64,000 nucleotides of DNA, from NCBI GenBank assembly GCA_002011075.2, contig MTMA02000006.1, positions 217,842 to 281,841 on the forward strand, given 5' to 3'. Below the pieces are notes generated by a model. The model saw only the letters and a list, made by a program, of their open reading frames with translations. It searched no databases and was not told the DNA's origin. A program made the translations under genes and the position numbers. Shown in pieces: positions 27,323 to 35,996 of the stretch (the stretch's first letter is position 1; every line of letters begins with the position of its first letter). This DNA is from Candidatus Scotarchaeum otlingeri (lineage in GTDB: Archaea > Thermoproteota > Nitrososphaeria > Geothermarchaeales > JDFR-13).

Positions 27323-28294
27323 ATGTCATTAAGACCTCAATTAATGTGGATTGAAAAATATAGACCTACAAAGCTTGAAGAACTTATAAATCAAGAAGAA
27401 GTAGTTTCGGGGCTTAAGAATCTGCTTCAAAATCCCGCTGAAATGCCCCATATGCTATTTGCTGGATTGCCCGGGACCGGAAAGACGACAACCGCTCTAA
27501 TTGTAGCAAGATATTTATATGGAGAAGCTTGGCGCGAATATACGTTGGAACTTAATGCTTCTGATGAAAGAGGCATAAATGTCATAAGAGAAAGAGTCAA
27601 GATGTTTAGTCAATACTTTACTCCCTCAGAACAGGTTCCATTTAAATTAATTATTCTAGATGAAGCTGATATGATGACTCCAGAAGCTCAAACGGCTTTA
27701 AGACGTATTATGGAAATTAATTCACGTATAACTAGATTTATATTAATATGTAATTACCTAACTAGAATTATATCGCCTATACAAAGCAGATGCGCTATCT
27801 TTAGATTTAGAAGCATCGCCAAAGAAGATGTAATGGAGTACCTTAAAGGAATATGTAATAACGAAAATGTAAAAGTCAATCCTGAGGTATTAGAATTATT
27901 GTATGATTATACAAAAGGGGATCTTAGACGTGCCATTAATCTACTGCAATCTGCAGCGGGTGCTGGAGCGGGAGTTATAACACGTGAAATAATCGAGGAA
28001 CTTGTTGGTAAGGTCACACCGAAGGTAGTAAAAGAGATCATCAATTACATGAAAAATGGAGACTTTTATAATGCCCGCAAATTATTATTTGACTTTAAAT
28101 CGGGTAGCGGTTTAGACGGCCAGGAAATCATTAAATTGATTATGAATGGGCTAATTGAAAATGGCCTTTTAAGTGTTGAGGCTTCACAAATCCTTGCGGA
28201 ATATGAATATCGTCTTTTGAATGGAGCCTATGAGGAGATTCAGCTAACGGCAATGCTCGCTGCTCTAATTAATCAAATAAGTGGTAGGGGATAA
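27323..28294 (+). CDS. rfcS: Replication factor C small subunit
   Basis: A clamp-loader AAA+ ATPase that, as four copies with RfcL, loads PCNA. 323 residues: RFC box II-like LMWIEKYRPTKLEELI near 8-23, Walker A GLPGTGKTTTALIV near 51-64, Walker B LIILDEADMMT near 112, and the SRC arginine-finger motif QSRCAIFRFR near 156. The C-terminal helical collar is present. rfcL follows after six bases, so the clamp loader is made from one transcript. Start ATG has GGCGGTAAG just upstream. Confidence 0.97.
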   Translation: MSLRPQLMWIEKYRPTKLEELINQEEVVSGLKNLLQNPAEMPHMLFAGLPGTGKTTTALIVARYLYGEAWREYTLELNASDERGINVIRERVKMFSQYFTPSEQVPFKLIILDEADMMTPEAQTALRRIMEINSRITRFILICNYLTRIISPIQSRCAIFRFRSIAKEDVMEYLKGICNNENVKVNPEVLELLYDYTKGDLRRAINLLQSAAGAGAGVITREIIEELVGKVTPKVVKEIINYMKNGDFYNARKLLFDFKSGSGLDGQEIIKLIMNGLIENGLLSVEASQILAEYEYRLLNGAYEEIQLTAMLAALINQISGRG

Positions 28295-28303
28295 CCAGTA
28301 TTG

Positions 28304-29479
28304 ATGTGGGTTGAGAAATATAGACCAAAACAGGTCGATGAAGTAATAGGTAATGAAAGTGCAAAACTAGAATTTATAGAATGGGTTAAGCTATGGAAAA
28401 AAGGAAAGACTAGGGAGCTCGGCATACTGCTAGTAGGACCCGCTGGAATTGGAAAAACAAGTTGGGTCCACGCATTTGCAAATACTTTTGGATACGTTGT
28501 TATAGAGACTAATGCCAGTGATTATAGGTCTAAAAAAGCCCTTGAAGATAGGTTGGGGCATTTATACAAAGCAAGCACTCTTGATTCATTTATGGGAAAA
28601 GGAAGACGTGAGCCTTTGCTTTTTCTTGATGAGGTAGACGGGATAGACCCTAAAGCTGATTCAGGTGCTATACCAACATTAATTTCGATTATAAAGAGTA
28701 GCCGAATATTGACGGTATTGGCCGCTAATGTATTGGATCAAAAGCAGCATAAATTATTAATCGAGAATTTTAAAATTATAAATTTCAATCCTTTAACTCC
28801 TCGTCAAATAATAATTCTATTGAAAAGAATACTATATTTAGAAGGTGCTACTGTCGAAAATCAGGTACTAAATGATATAGCAGTCAAATCTAAAGGTGAC
28901 GCAAGAGCCGCCATAAATATGCTACAAGCAGTTTTAATGGGCATTTCAATTGGCTCGATGGGAATCACTATTGAAAATCTGCCTTATGATGTATTATTAA
29001 AAAGATTGTCGGAGGCCGTTGATAAAGGAGAGGTATCAATGCTTATTCAATCAAATTTGAATTACCTAGAAGATCTAATAGAAACCATTTCAGATAGTAT
29101 CAACAGAAGCGGCCTAGACATAAAATTGACAGCATTATTACTTAATGAATTATCAGAACTCGATATGATGTGGAGACGGATCAATAGAGAAAGAAAATGG
29201 AGTTTATTAAAATATTTTATTCCAAATATCTCCGACTTTATATTTAAATTAAAGAAATACATCTCCTTCGAGCCACGAATTACTGAATATAGATTTCAAT
29301 TATTTATAAGGAATAGGAAAGTTAGGGAACAGAGGGAGGAAATGCTTAATTTGTTATCTAACACTTTTCATTTATCAAAACGTAAATTTATGACCGAGGT
29401 CTTACCCTATAGATACAATGAATTGGTTATAGATGAGTGGAGAGATCTACAAAAGTGGTGCAGTAGGATGTACGGTTGA
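28304..29479 (+). CDS. rfcL: Replication factor C large subunit
   Basis: The 391-residue large clamp-loader subunit. Blocks: MWVEKYRPKQVDEVIGNE at the start, Walker A GPAGIGKTSWVHAF near 45, Walker B LLFLDEVDGIDPKADSG near 104-120, and sensor region TVLAANVLD near 135. ATG 28304 is chosen over TTG one codon upstream because the family starts MWVEKYRP. It is a little short for the family and lacks the long charged C-terminal PCNA-binding tail of some RfcL proteins; the C-terminal ~60 residues are basic. It is followed by a Cys-rich unknown. Confidence 0.95.
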   Translation: MWVEKYRPKQVDEVIGNESAKLEFIEWVKLWKKGKTRELGILLVGPAGIGKTSWVHAFANTFGYVVIETNASDYRSKKALEDRLGHLYKASTLDSFMGKGRREPLLFLDEVDGIDPKADSGAIPTLISIIKSSRILTVLAANVLDQKQHKLLIENFKIINFNPLTPRQIIILLKRILYLEGATVENQVLNDIAVKSKGDARAAINMLQAVLMGISIGSMGITIENLPYDVLLKRLSEAVDKGEVSMLIQSNLNYLEDLIETISDSINRSGLDIKLTALLLNELSELDMMWRRINRERKWSLLKYFIPNISDFIFKLKKYISFEPRITEYRFQLFIRNRKVREQREEMLNLLSNTFHLSKRKFMTEVLPYRYNELVIDEWRDLQKWCSRMYG

Positions 29480-29485
29480 TAAAAT

Positions 29486-29860
29486 ATGAAGAATAAAAAT
29501 ATTATCAAAATAATTTTGGGCCGTCCTTTTAAACTAAATGTGAGGCTTGGCAATACATTATTTAGAAACATTGTAAAAATTAAGGGCATCGAATATAAAC
29601 ATGGGAAAGGATTCATAGTAAAGGACTATTCAATTCTGCCTCGTATAAATTCTTTATTATCCCATCTAAACATCGAATTAATACCTTATATATTATGTAT
29701 AATATGTGAATCGGACGTAAATTGCCAAGACTGTATATTTAAGGATAATTGTAAAAAAGATATACGTTTCTGTGTATGCAATAAATGTATAGAATCAAAT
29801 GATATATGGACGCGCTATTCCCGTGCGATTAAAGACATTGCTTTTACTCTCCTCGATTAA
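29486..29860 (+). CDS. Small Cys-rich protein, unknown, in clamp-loader operon
   Basis: A 124-residue protein six bases after rfcL. Residues ~5-68 (IIKIILGRPFKLNVRLGN, then IKGIEYKHGKGFIV) look like a small alpha/beta module similar in pattern to the HARP-type DNA-binding repeats of SMARCAL1-like proteins; this is a weak visual match. Residues ~70-104 hold eight Cys (CIICESDVNCQDC, then CKKDIRFCVCNKC) that could bind zinc or an Fe-S cluster. I recognise no named family. Its tight spacing to rfcL suggests a replication or repair role. The 3' end overlaps the convergent winged-helix gene by 17 bases. Confidence 0.65.
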   Translation: MKNKNIIKIILGRPFKLNVRLGNTLFRNIVKIKGIEYKHGKGFIVKDYSILPRINSLLSHLNIELIPYILCIICESDVNCQDCIFKDNCKKDIRFCVCNKCIESNDIWTRYSRAIKDIAFTLLD

Positions 29861-30119
29861 TTCGTTGCCATTGATTCATAAACTGGATTATTAATTTCAT
29901 ATATTTGTCTTCTTCGTTACATGAAAAAATACGGATTTTCCCGAATCTTTTTTCTTTCACCAAATTCATTTTTTTTAGATATTCCAAGTAATTTTTCGTT
30001 TGCATATGATTTAGACCTAGTCCTCTACTTAGTTGACTAATATTTATTTCACCTTCAATAGATAGCTTATGGAGTATCTTGACTATTCCCCTTGAGAAGA
30101 AGATTTCTTCAATATTCAT
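29844..30119 (-). CDS. Winged-helix DNA-binding protein (ArsR-like)
   Basis: A 91-residue protein with a winged helix-turn-helix: INISQLSRGLGLNHMQTKNY is the recognition region (about residues 24-43) and VKEKRFGKIRIFSC the wing. No ligand-binding or metal-sensing Cys pair is evident. The first ATG overlaps the stop of cdc6 by four bases, so it is translated with Orc1/Cdc6. It may regulate this locus or assist the initiator; both are inferences. Confidence 0.75.
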   Translation of the reverse strand: MNIEEIFFSRGIVKILHKLSIEGEINISQLSRGLGLNHMQTKNYLEYLKKMNLVKEKRFGKIRIFSCNEEDKYMKLIIQFMNQWQRINRGE

Positions 30120-31261
30120 TTTTTATACACCTCTTTTCTAAGTATTTCCTCAAGAAAACGAGCCGAAAAAGAGGGAAGCCCCACTATGGTGGTTCTTCCT
30201 CTGTATCCTTTACCAGACTCCCTTCTAGACACAAAACCAAAATAAGACAAATTTTTGATCTCATTCCAAAACCATGTATGGCTTATTGGCTGCAAACCTA
30301 ATTCTTTGCAAATTTCTTTATATTCCTCTTCAAGCTCGCCTGTGGACACGAAAGCTTTACTAGAACTTAATAAAAGACGGGATAACCCGTATAAAATGAG
30401 CTTTTCATGTTGTGATAAATGTTTTATATCCTCTGTAGAAAATGATGGGGGTACCTGATCCCTAGCCAGTCTTATATGTTCTGGTTTAACGATCTCGCTG
30501 CCGAACTGCTCTGCTAGTTTACCTCCCTTTAACAGAAGTTCTATGGCATAACGTGCGTTATAATTATAGGTCGATGAAATATCTGCACATACCTGAATGG
30601 TCTCATCTAAAACAACTCCTTCTACAAATGCTTCTGCGACCCGTTCCCTAAGAATATCTATCAATTCGTCATAGGAGTATTCCTTAAGCCGTAATAGATT
30701 TTTTCTTAGTGCTCCTGCGGTCCAAGCATCCAAAGCAAGTAACATGTGTTCAGAGTGTAATATGAATATTATAGACAAAATATTTTGGGTGCCTAAGATC
30801 TCGTCAACTCTGCTTAGCAAATATATGAACTCCTTTTCTTTTCGAAATAGGGTATCGGCATCATCCAATATTAAGAGGACTCTTAAATTTTTATTTACAG
30901 CTTCCTTCATAACAGCTATGAACATTTCCTCTATAGAATAGCCTCTAAGCGGCATAGAGGGAATGATGTAAGACACAATTGCACGTACAATATTTCCGGG
31001 CCTTTTTTCAACTCTGTAATTTGTGTAAATAACTAAAAAATTATGATTATTTCTTATATACCGCTCAAAATATTTAGCTAATAACGTTTTTCCTACCCCT
31101 GGCTCTCCTATAATGAATACATGATTATATGCTTCATTTCCGGTAATTACCGGTTTAAATAAGTCTACTAACTTCTTGAATTCAACTTCTCTATGAGGTA
31201 TCCTCTGTGGAATATAGGAAGGGGATAATTTGGATATATCCTTGAACACTTTCTTCATCAT
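30116..31261 (-). CDS. cdc6: Orc1/Cdc6 replication initiator
   Basis: A 381-residue AAA+ protein that binds replication origins and recruits MCM. Walker A is GEPGVGKT at 52-59, Walker B VLLILDDADTLF near 126, and the sensor 1 region FILHSEHML near 158. The C-terminal ~90 residues form the winged-helix origin-binding domain (KAFVSTGELEEEYKEICKEL, ending with IVGLPSF). The sequence of the AAA+ lid and the wing fits archaeal Cdc6. The 93-base gap upstream (31262-31354) is A/T-rich without visible origin-recognition repeats, although archaeal origins often lie beside this gene. Other cdc6 copies may exist outside the window. Confidence 0.92.
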   Translation of the reverse strand: MMKKVFKDISKLSPSYIPQRIPHREVEFKKLVDLFKPVITGNEAYNHVFIIGEPGVGKTLLAKYFERYIRNNHNFLVIYTNYRVEKRPGNIVRAIVSYIIPSMPLRGYSIEEMFIAVMKEAVNKNLRVLLILDDADTLFRKEKEFIYLLSRVDEILGTQNILSIIFILHSEHMLLALDAWTAGALRKNLLRLKEYSYDELIDILRERVAEAFVEGVVLDETIQVCADISSTYNYNARYAIELLLKGGKLAEQFGSEIVKPEHIRLARDQVPPSFSTEDIKHLSQHEKLILYGLSRLLLSSSKAFVSTGELEEEYKEICKELGLQPISHTWFWNEIKNLSYFGFVSRRESGKGYRGRTTIVGLPSFSARFLEEILRKEVYKK

Positions 31262-31354
31262 TATACAATTTATTTATAGATAGACTTATTAAATTAACTT
31301 ATCTGCTGTATATAGAGCCACACATCACTTAAATTATTAATCTATTCGATAACC

Positions 31355-31855
31355 TTAGACTTTCTCTCTTCTAACAATCTCCCCACCGCAATAAGCACAC
31401 ACATCCTCATGATAATCAGTTGAAAAGTGTTTGCCGCACTTTGAACATACATATATCCATTTTATACGTTTCTTTATTTTTCTTGATAAAGGCCTATATC
31501 TAATGCCGAGATCCTCAAGAATATTTTGTATTGCATAATCATCTGTTATAACTATTACTTCCTCCCCTTTCATTTTATAATACAACGCAAGAGCCAGAAT
31601 CTCGATGTCTGTATCAGAGAGTATCTTAATATCGCCACTTTCAACAGCCAAATCCCTGATTTTATTAATATATTTCCTAGGGGGGTTCTCTATAGATATT
31701 AATCCTCCTTCTACCAAGCCCGAGACAAGTCTCTTTTCATCGATCCTCTTAACCTCATCAAGTGCTTTCTCTACAGTAATATTTACCCCATGATAACGAG
31801 TATAGTAAAGTAAAGCTGTTGTATCTAATATGAATATTGTTTTTTTAATATTCAT
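31355..31855 (-). CDS. nob1: Nob1 endonuclease (16S rRNA 3'-end maturation)
   Basis: A PIN-domain nuclease that cleaves pre-16S rRNA at the 3' end. 166 residues. PIN acidic residues are visible in FILDTTALL near 8, LSDTDIEIL near 79 and VITDDYAI near 100. The C-terminal zinc ribbon has CSKCG near 136 and CAYCGG near 152. Length and order (PIN then ribbon) match archaeal Nob1. It overlaps nadK by four bases. Confidence 0.95.
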   Translation of the reverse strand: MNIKKTIFILDTTALLYYTRYHGVNITVEKALDEVKRIDEKRLVSGLVEGGLISIENPPRKYINKIRDLAVESGDIKILSDTDIEILALALYYKMKGEEVIVITDDYAIQNILEDLGIRYRPLSRKIKKRIKWIYVCSKCGKHFSTDYHEDVCAYCGGEIVRREKV

Positions 31856-32694
31856 TTCGCAGATTTCACTAACCTTGATATACTCGTATAATCTTCCAAC
31901 ATAATAAATCTCGCTGGTTTACGGGATTTTTTTACATAGACTTTTTCATTCAACTCTACCTCTATTCTTATTTGACCATCCAGAATCAAGAGCGGTGGAC
32001 TTCTCTTTGTACCAGCCCAAATAACTACCGTTCTTCTAGGATTTAACATCATAATTGGTTTCCTGTATACCGGAAGCATAGGTACTACAAGCAGGCCATT
32101 AAGTTCCGTATCTACCACGGGCCCTCCGGCAGAATATGAATATGCTGTAGAACCCACTGGCGTAGCTATTATAACTCCATCTGCTTTGCTTTTCCATAAT
32201 AAAAAGAAATCATCATCTGTTTTTACTGCAACATTGATTTCACTGGTTTTTCCTGTTATTCTCGATGCAAAGACCACATCGTTTAGAACAGGCGGATAAT
32301 CGCTATCTCTATCTCCTATTTTAACATCTAGCCTCATTTCCTCGATTATCTTATATTTACCCTCCAAAACCCTCTCGAGAACCGATAAATAATTATACTT
32401 ATTTGCTATGGAAAGAAAGTTTCTTTCTCCCATACCTACTCCCAGAACAGGCGTCTCCTTATTAGGCAAATACAAGAAGGTTCTTAAAACAGTACCATCT
32501 CCCCCTACCGAGATAGCTAAATCTACATTCATATCATCTATCTTATTAGTTAATACTACTTCTTTCGGCATTTTATACAATTTAGGATATAAAACCGTTT
32601 CATAACCATGATTTAATAGATGACTAATTATGTCAAAGGCTATTTGTGTAGCACCTCTAACGCTTCTCGCCACTACAATTCCCACTTTTTTCAT
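31852..32694 (-). CDS. nadK: NAD kinase (ATP/polyphosphate-dependent)
   Basis: Phosphorylates NAD to NADP. 280 residues. The GGDGTVLRTF motif near 64-73 is the catalytic signature, and PVGSTAYSYSAGGPVV near 170-185 is the NAD-binding segment. Length is normal for archaeal NadK. It is followed by nob1 in a two-gene operon; the divergent aIF5A gene starts 116 bases to the right. Confidence 0.95.
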   Translation of the reverse strand: MKKVGIVVARSVRGATQIAFDIISHLLNHGYETVLYPKLYKMPKEVVLTNKIDDMNVDLAISVGGDGTVLRTFLYLPNKETPVLGVGMGERNFLSIANKYNYLSVLERVLEGKYKIIEEMRLDVKIGDRDSDYPPVLNDVVFASRITGKTSEINVAVKTDDDFFLLWKSKADGVIIATPVGSTAYSYSAGGPVVDTELNGLLVVPMLPVYRKPIMMLNPRRTVVIWAGTKRSPPLLILDGQIRIEVELNEKVYVKKSRKPARFIMLEDYTSISRLVKSAK

Positions 32695-32794
32695 GCTGTA
32701 TCAGCCTTCAATAAACTAAAGTTATATATCATAATCCTCAATAACTTAATAAATTTCACGGTTCATATATTTAGATGAAGTATCTAGTATTAAT

Positions 32795-32801
32795 AGGAGG
32801 T
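32795..32801 (+). promoter_or_regulatory. Strong Shine-Dalgarno of aIF5A
   Basis: AGGAGGT nine bases before the aIF5A ATG is close to the full anti-Shine-Dalgarno complement. It marks 32810 as the start and suggests high translation on a leadered mRNA, in contrast to many genes here with little or no leader. Confidence 0.7.
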
Positions 32802-32809
32802 ACTTTCTA

Positions 32810-33205
32810 ATGAGTAGTCGGCCTGTAGAATTAGGTTCATTAAAACCCGGATCGTTGGTTGTTATTGATGATGAGCCCTGTAAAGTAGTATCAATAGATA
32901 AGTCGAAACCAGGTAAGCATGGTGCTGCCAAAGCAAGGGTCGTTGCTGTCGGAATATTCGATGGTGTAAAACGAAGCATAGTTGGACCTGTGGATACGAC
33001 TGTCGACATGCCAATTATAAACAAAAGAACAGCACAAGTAATTTCTGTAAGCGATACTGTTCAATTAATGGATCTGGAAACATATGAGGTCTTCGAAGCT
33101 TTATTACCTGAAGATGAAGAACTCAAGAATAAATTGGATTCAGGAGTTAATGTTGAATATTGGGAGGTTTTGGGTAGAAGAAAAATAATGAGGGTCCGAC
33201 AGTAA
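32810..33205 (+). CDS. Translation factor aIF5A
   Basis: The homolog of eIF5A/EF-P that helps peptide-bond formation at difficult sequences. 131 residues with an SH3-like N-domain and OB-fold C-domain. The modification loop [12 protein letters not shown] near 33-44 contains the lysine (about K36) that is converted to hypusine or deoxyhypusine. Start ATG has a strong Shine-Dalgarno. Deoxyhypusine synthase is not in this window. Confidence 0.97.
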   Translation: MSSRPVELGSLKPGSLVVIDDEPCKVVSIDKSKPGKHGAAKARVVAVGIFDGVKRSIVGPVDTTVDMPIINKRTAQVISVSDTVQLMDLETYEVFEALLPEDEELKNKLDSGVNVEYWEVLGRRKIMRVRQ

Positions 33206-33232
33206 TACTATTTTCATAATTAATGATATATA

Positions 33233-34264
33233 ATGTATATAATAGATGGTTCTTACGGAGAAGGCGGCGGTCAAATTCTACGGTACGCTGCAGCTTTATC
33301 GGCAGCACTTCAAAAACCAGTTAAAGTAATAAATATTAGAGCTAAAAGACCAAATCCAGGACTTCGTCCTCAACATCTAGGAGGAATAAAAATTCTACAA
33401 AAAATATGTGGTGGCTCCGTAGAGGGACTCAAAGTAGGGTCTAGAGAGGTTATAATGGATTTTGGCGAAGCTAAATCTGGACATTATGAATATAATGTAG
33501 GTACCGCAGGCAGTATAACCCTAATTATACAAAGTCTAATGCCTATGTTATCATTATCCAATAAAGACATATCTATATCAATAATAGGTGGTACGGATGT
33601 TAAGTGGAGTCCTACATCTGACTATATGAAGAATGTTTTTCTAAATAATCTTCGTACAATTGGTATCTCGGCGGAAATGGATATTATACGAAGAGGCTAT
33701 TATCCTAAAGGCGGAGGTAAGGTTATATTAAAAGTATATTCAGAATCAAAACTTAAACCAATAACTATATATAGAGAAGAAATCATTTTCACTGAAGTTA
33801 TTAGTATAGCTTCTAACTTACCTAAACATGTCGCCATGCGGCAAGTCAAACCATTCAGACATTTCTTAGAAAAACATGTGCCCGGTGAAAAAAGCTTTAA
33901 GATATCTACTTTGGGTAGAGACGAAGCTATTGGACCTGGGACAAGCATAGTAATTTACTCCAAAATGTCCAACGGAATATATGCAGGAGGTGACGGTGTT
34001 GGTGAACGTGGAAAACCCGCTGAGAGTGTAGGTTGGGATGCTTATCAACGATTTCTAGATTGGTTTAATTCTAGTGCTTCATTAGATATAAATATGGGTG
34101 ATATGATAATTCCATTTCTTTTCTTAAGCGACGGAAACTCACGATTTTCTGTGCCTCGTCTCAGTAAACATATAGAGTCAGCATTGTATGTAGCAACGAA
34201 CCTTACGGAGAGAGAGTATAAAATCGATGAGAAAGATGGAGTGATATGGATAAACGTATTATAA
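33233..34264 (+). CDS. rtcA: RNA 3'-terminal phosphate cyclase
   Basis: Converts RNA 3'-phosphates to 2',3'-cyclic phosphates with ATP. 343 residues; YGEGGGQILRYAAALSAAL near 5-23, RPNPGLRPQHLGGI near 42-55 and GTAGSITLIIQSLMPML near 92 are family blocks. The nucleophilic His is probably that in RLSKHIESALYVATNL near residue 310. It follows aIF5A by 27 bases. The related repair/splicing partner archease lies 17 kb away; RtcB is not in the window. Confidence 0.93.
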   Translation: MYIIDGSYGEGGGQILRYAAALSAALQKPVKVINIRAKRPNPGLRPQHLGGIKILQKICGGSVEGLKVGSREVIMDFGEAKSGHYEYNVGTAGSITLIIQSLMPMLSLSNKDISISIIGGTDVKWSPTSDYMKNVFLNNLRTIGISAEMDIIRRGYYPKGGGKVILKVYSESKLKPITIYREEIIFTEVISIASNLPKHVAMRQVKPFRHFLEKHVPGEKSFKISTLGRDEAIGPGTSIVIYSKMSNGIYAGGDGVGERGKPAESVGWDAYQRFLDWFNSSASLDINMGDMIIPFLFLSDGNSRFSVPRLSKHIESALYVATNLTEREYKIDEKDGVIWINVL

Positions 34265-34267
34265 TAT

Positions 34268-35269
34268 TTACAATGTTTTGGTTAACCTAGATAGTCTAAC
34301 ATACAATTCACTTCTTAATTCATCTAGACCCTGACCGGTGAGCAACGATGTTTCGATAACTTTTTCCTTTATGTACCTAGTTACATCTATCTCTTTTATG
34401 TCAGCCTTATTTGAAACAAGAATTATATCTAGTCCAGTGAAGTGCTCCTCTATCTCATTTAATATATGAATCTGTTTTTCAATAGGGTAGTATCTCATCG
34501 GACTAGGGTCAAACATAAATATCAGTATATCGGCTAAATGTCGTATAGCTAAAATAGCCTGTTTCTCAATAGGGTTACGCTCATTCATTGGGCGGTCTAG
34601 AAGGCCAGGTGTATCCATAATCTGTATAACATGTCTGTTCATTGTCACATGTCCTAACGAGATCTTTTTGGTCGTAAAGGGATACTCTGCTACTTCTGGA
34701 TGAGCTGTGCTGATTTCTCTAACTAATGACGACTTGCCTACATTAGGAGGTCCGCCCACAATAACTAAAGGCGTTTCTTTTGATATTGATGGTAATCTAG
34801 AAGCAAATCTATGGATCTCGATAAAAAATTGTATTAAATTAGGTCTACGTTTCACAACGGACATCATTCTAGCCAATGCTTCTTTTCTATATTTTGCCAT
34901 TTCGGGCGGATTTCGTGCCTTAGAGATCTTAAACGAATATGTCTCTAATAATCTATCTAGGATATTAGATAATCCCTTTATTCTTTTATAATGAGATATA
35001 ATATTATCTTCTTTAAAAAATAAAGATAGGATATCTCGATAAAAAGGGTCTGCACCAATATAGGCTTTACCTATATCTATACATCTATTTAGATGTTTCC
35101 TTAATATTCTGTGTGCCGCTTTTATTCTCGCTAGTTCCCTCTTCCGAGCTGTATATACTTCATTACGTCTAAATGAGATTCTTTTAGCGGCCTTTGATAC
35201 ATTAGTAAATACCTCTTCTTCCATATCCTCTATTTTTCCAGGCGGCCTCAGTCTTTCCCACGGATTCAT
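34268..35269 (-). CDS. Nog1-type ribosome-assembly GTPase
   Basis: A 333-residue Obg/DRG-superfamily GTPase. The N-terminal ~160 residues are helical and basic, as in NOG1. The G-domain has G1 GGPPNVGKSSLV near 170, G2/G3 YPFTTKKI and DTPGLLDRP near 212, and G4 VSNKAD near 290. In eukaryotes Nog1 acts on 60S assembly; archaeal orthologs are inferred to act on the large subunit. It is convergent with rtcA (3-base gap). Confidence 0.92.
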   Translation of the reverse strand: MNPWERLRPPGKIEDMEEEVFTNVSKAAKRISFRRNEVYTARKRELARIKAAHRILRKHLNRCIDIGKAYIGADPFYRDILSLFFKEDNIISHYKRIKGLSNILDRLLETYSFKISKARNPPEMAKYRKEALARMMSVVKRRPNLIQFFIEIHRFASRLPSISKETPLVIVGGPPNVGKSSLVREISTAHPEVAEYPFTTKKISLGHVTMNRHVIQIMDTPGLLDRPMNERNPIEKQAILAIRHLADILIFMFDPSPMRYYPIEKQIHILNEIEEHFTGLDIILVSNKADIKEIDVTRYIKEKVIETSLLTGQGLDELRSELYVRLSRLTKTL

Positions 35270-35390
35270 ATACTGTCTCCTCTATATTATAATATTCAAA
35301 AAGGATAGTGTTGAATATGATGTTTAACTTTAAGTATATGGACACTTATATCTATATCCTAACGGAATCATATTATAGTTGGTGATTTAG

Positions 35391-35984
35391 ATGAGTGTGT
35401 ATATGCCGGGTGCCACTGTACTAGGCTTAAAGACAAATGATTTTGTAATATTATCTGCAGAAAAAAGGATGACATATGGCAGTTATGTTGTTGCTAAACA
35501 CGTTAAGAAAATATTTAGGATAACCGATTCGGTAGGAGCCGCTGCAGCTGGATTAATATCTGATATGCAAGAGCTTTTTAGACAAATATCCTCATTAGTT
35601 AAGTTGAGAGAGCTTGAAATAGGTAAAAAAGTACCGGTAAAGGGTATAGCGAAGTTAACATCTAAGCTCCTTTATAGCCATAAACTATACCCATATTACA
35701 CTCAGATACTAATAGGGGGATATATAGATTCACCTGGATTATATTCATTAGACCCCTTAGGATCTGTTATTGACGATAAATATATGGTTATAGGTACTGG
35801 TGCAGAAGTCGCTATTGGAATTATCGAAGCAGGTTATAGAGAAGACCTGACTATCGATGAGGCTGTAGAGTTAGTTACGAAAGCTGTTAAAACAGCTATA
35901 GGCAGAGACGCTCTTAGTGGAGACGGTCTTGATATTATGATAATAGATAAAACTGGTATCAAAGAAAGGTCGCTAATATTCTAA
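35391..35984 (+). CDS. psmB: Proteasome beta subunit lacking the catalytic Thr (inactive beta)
   Basis: A 197-residue 20S proteasome beta-type subunit. The N-terminus is MSVYMPGATVLGLKT. Aligned with the usual G/TTTVGL pattern, Ala occupies the Thr1 position, and the usual Asp17 before KR reads Glu (SAEKRMTYG). Lys33 is present (KHVKKIF). There is almost no propeptide. It should therefore be a structural subunit, as for one of the two beta paralogs in Sulfolobales, and a second active beta gene should exist elsewhere. Structural elements such as GAAAAGLISDMQ and the C-terminal GDGLDIMIIDKTG are intact. Translin and ribK follow closely. Confidence 0.9.
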   Translation: MSVYMPGATVLGLKTNDFVILSAEKRMTYGSYVVAKHVKKIFRITDSVGAAAAGLISDMQELFRQISSLVKLRELEIGKKVPVKGIAKLTSKLLYSHKLYPYYTQILIGGYIDSPGLYSLDPLGSVIDDKYMVIGTGAEVAIGIIEAGYREDLTIDEAVELVTKAVKTAIGRDALSGDGLDIMIIDKTGIKERSLIF

Positions 35985-35996
35985 GGTGGTTTTGAA

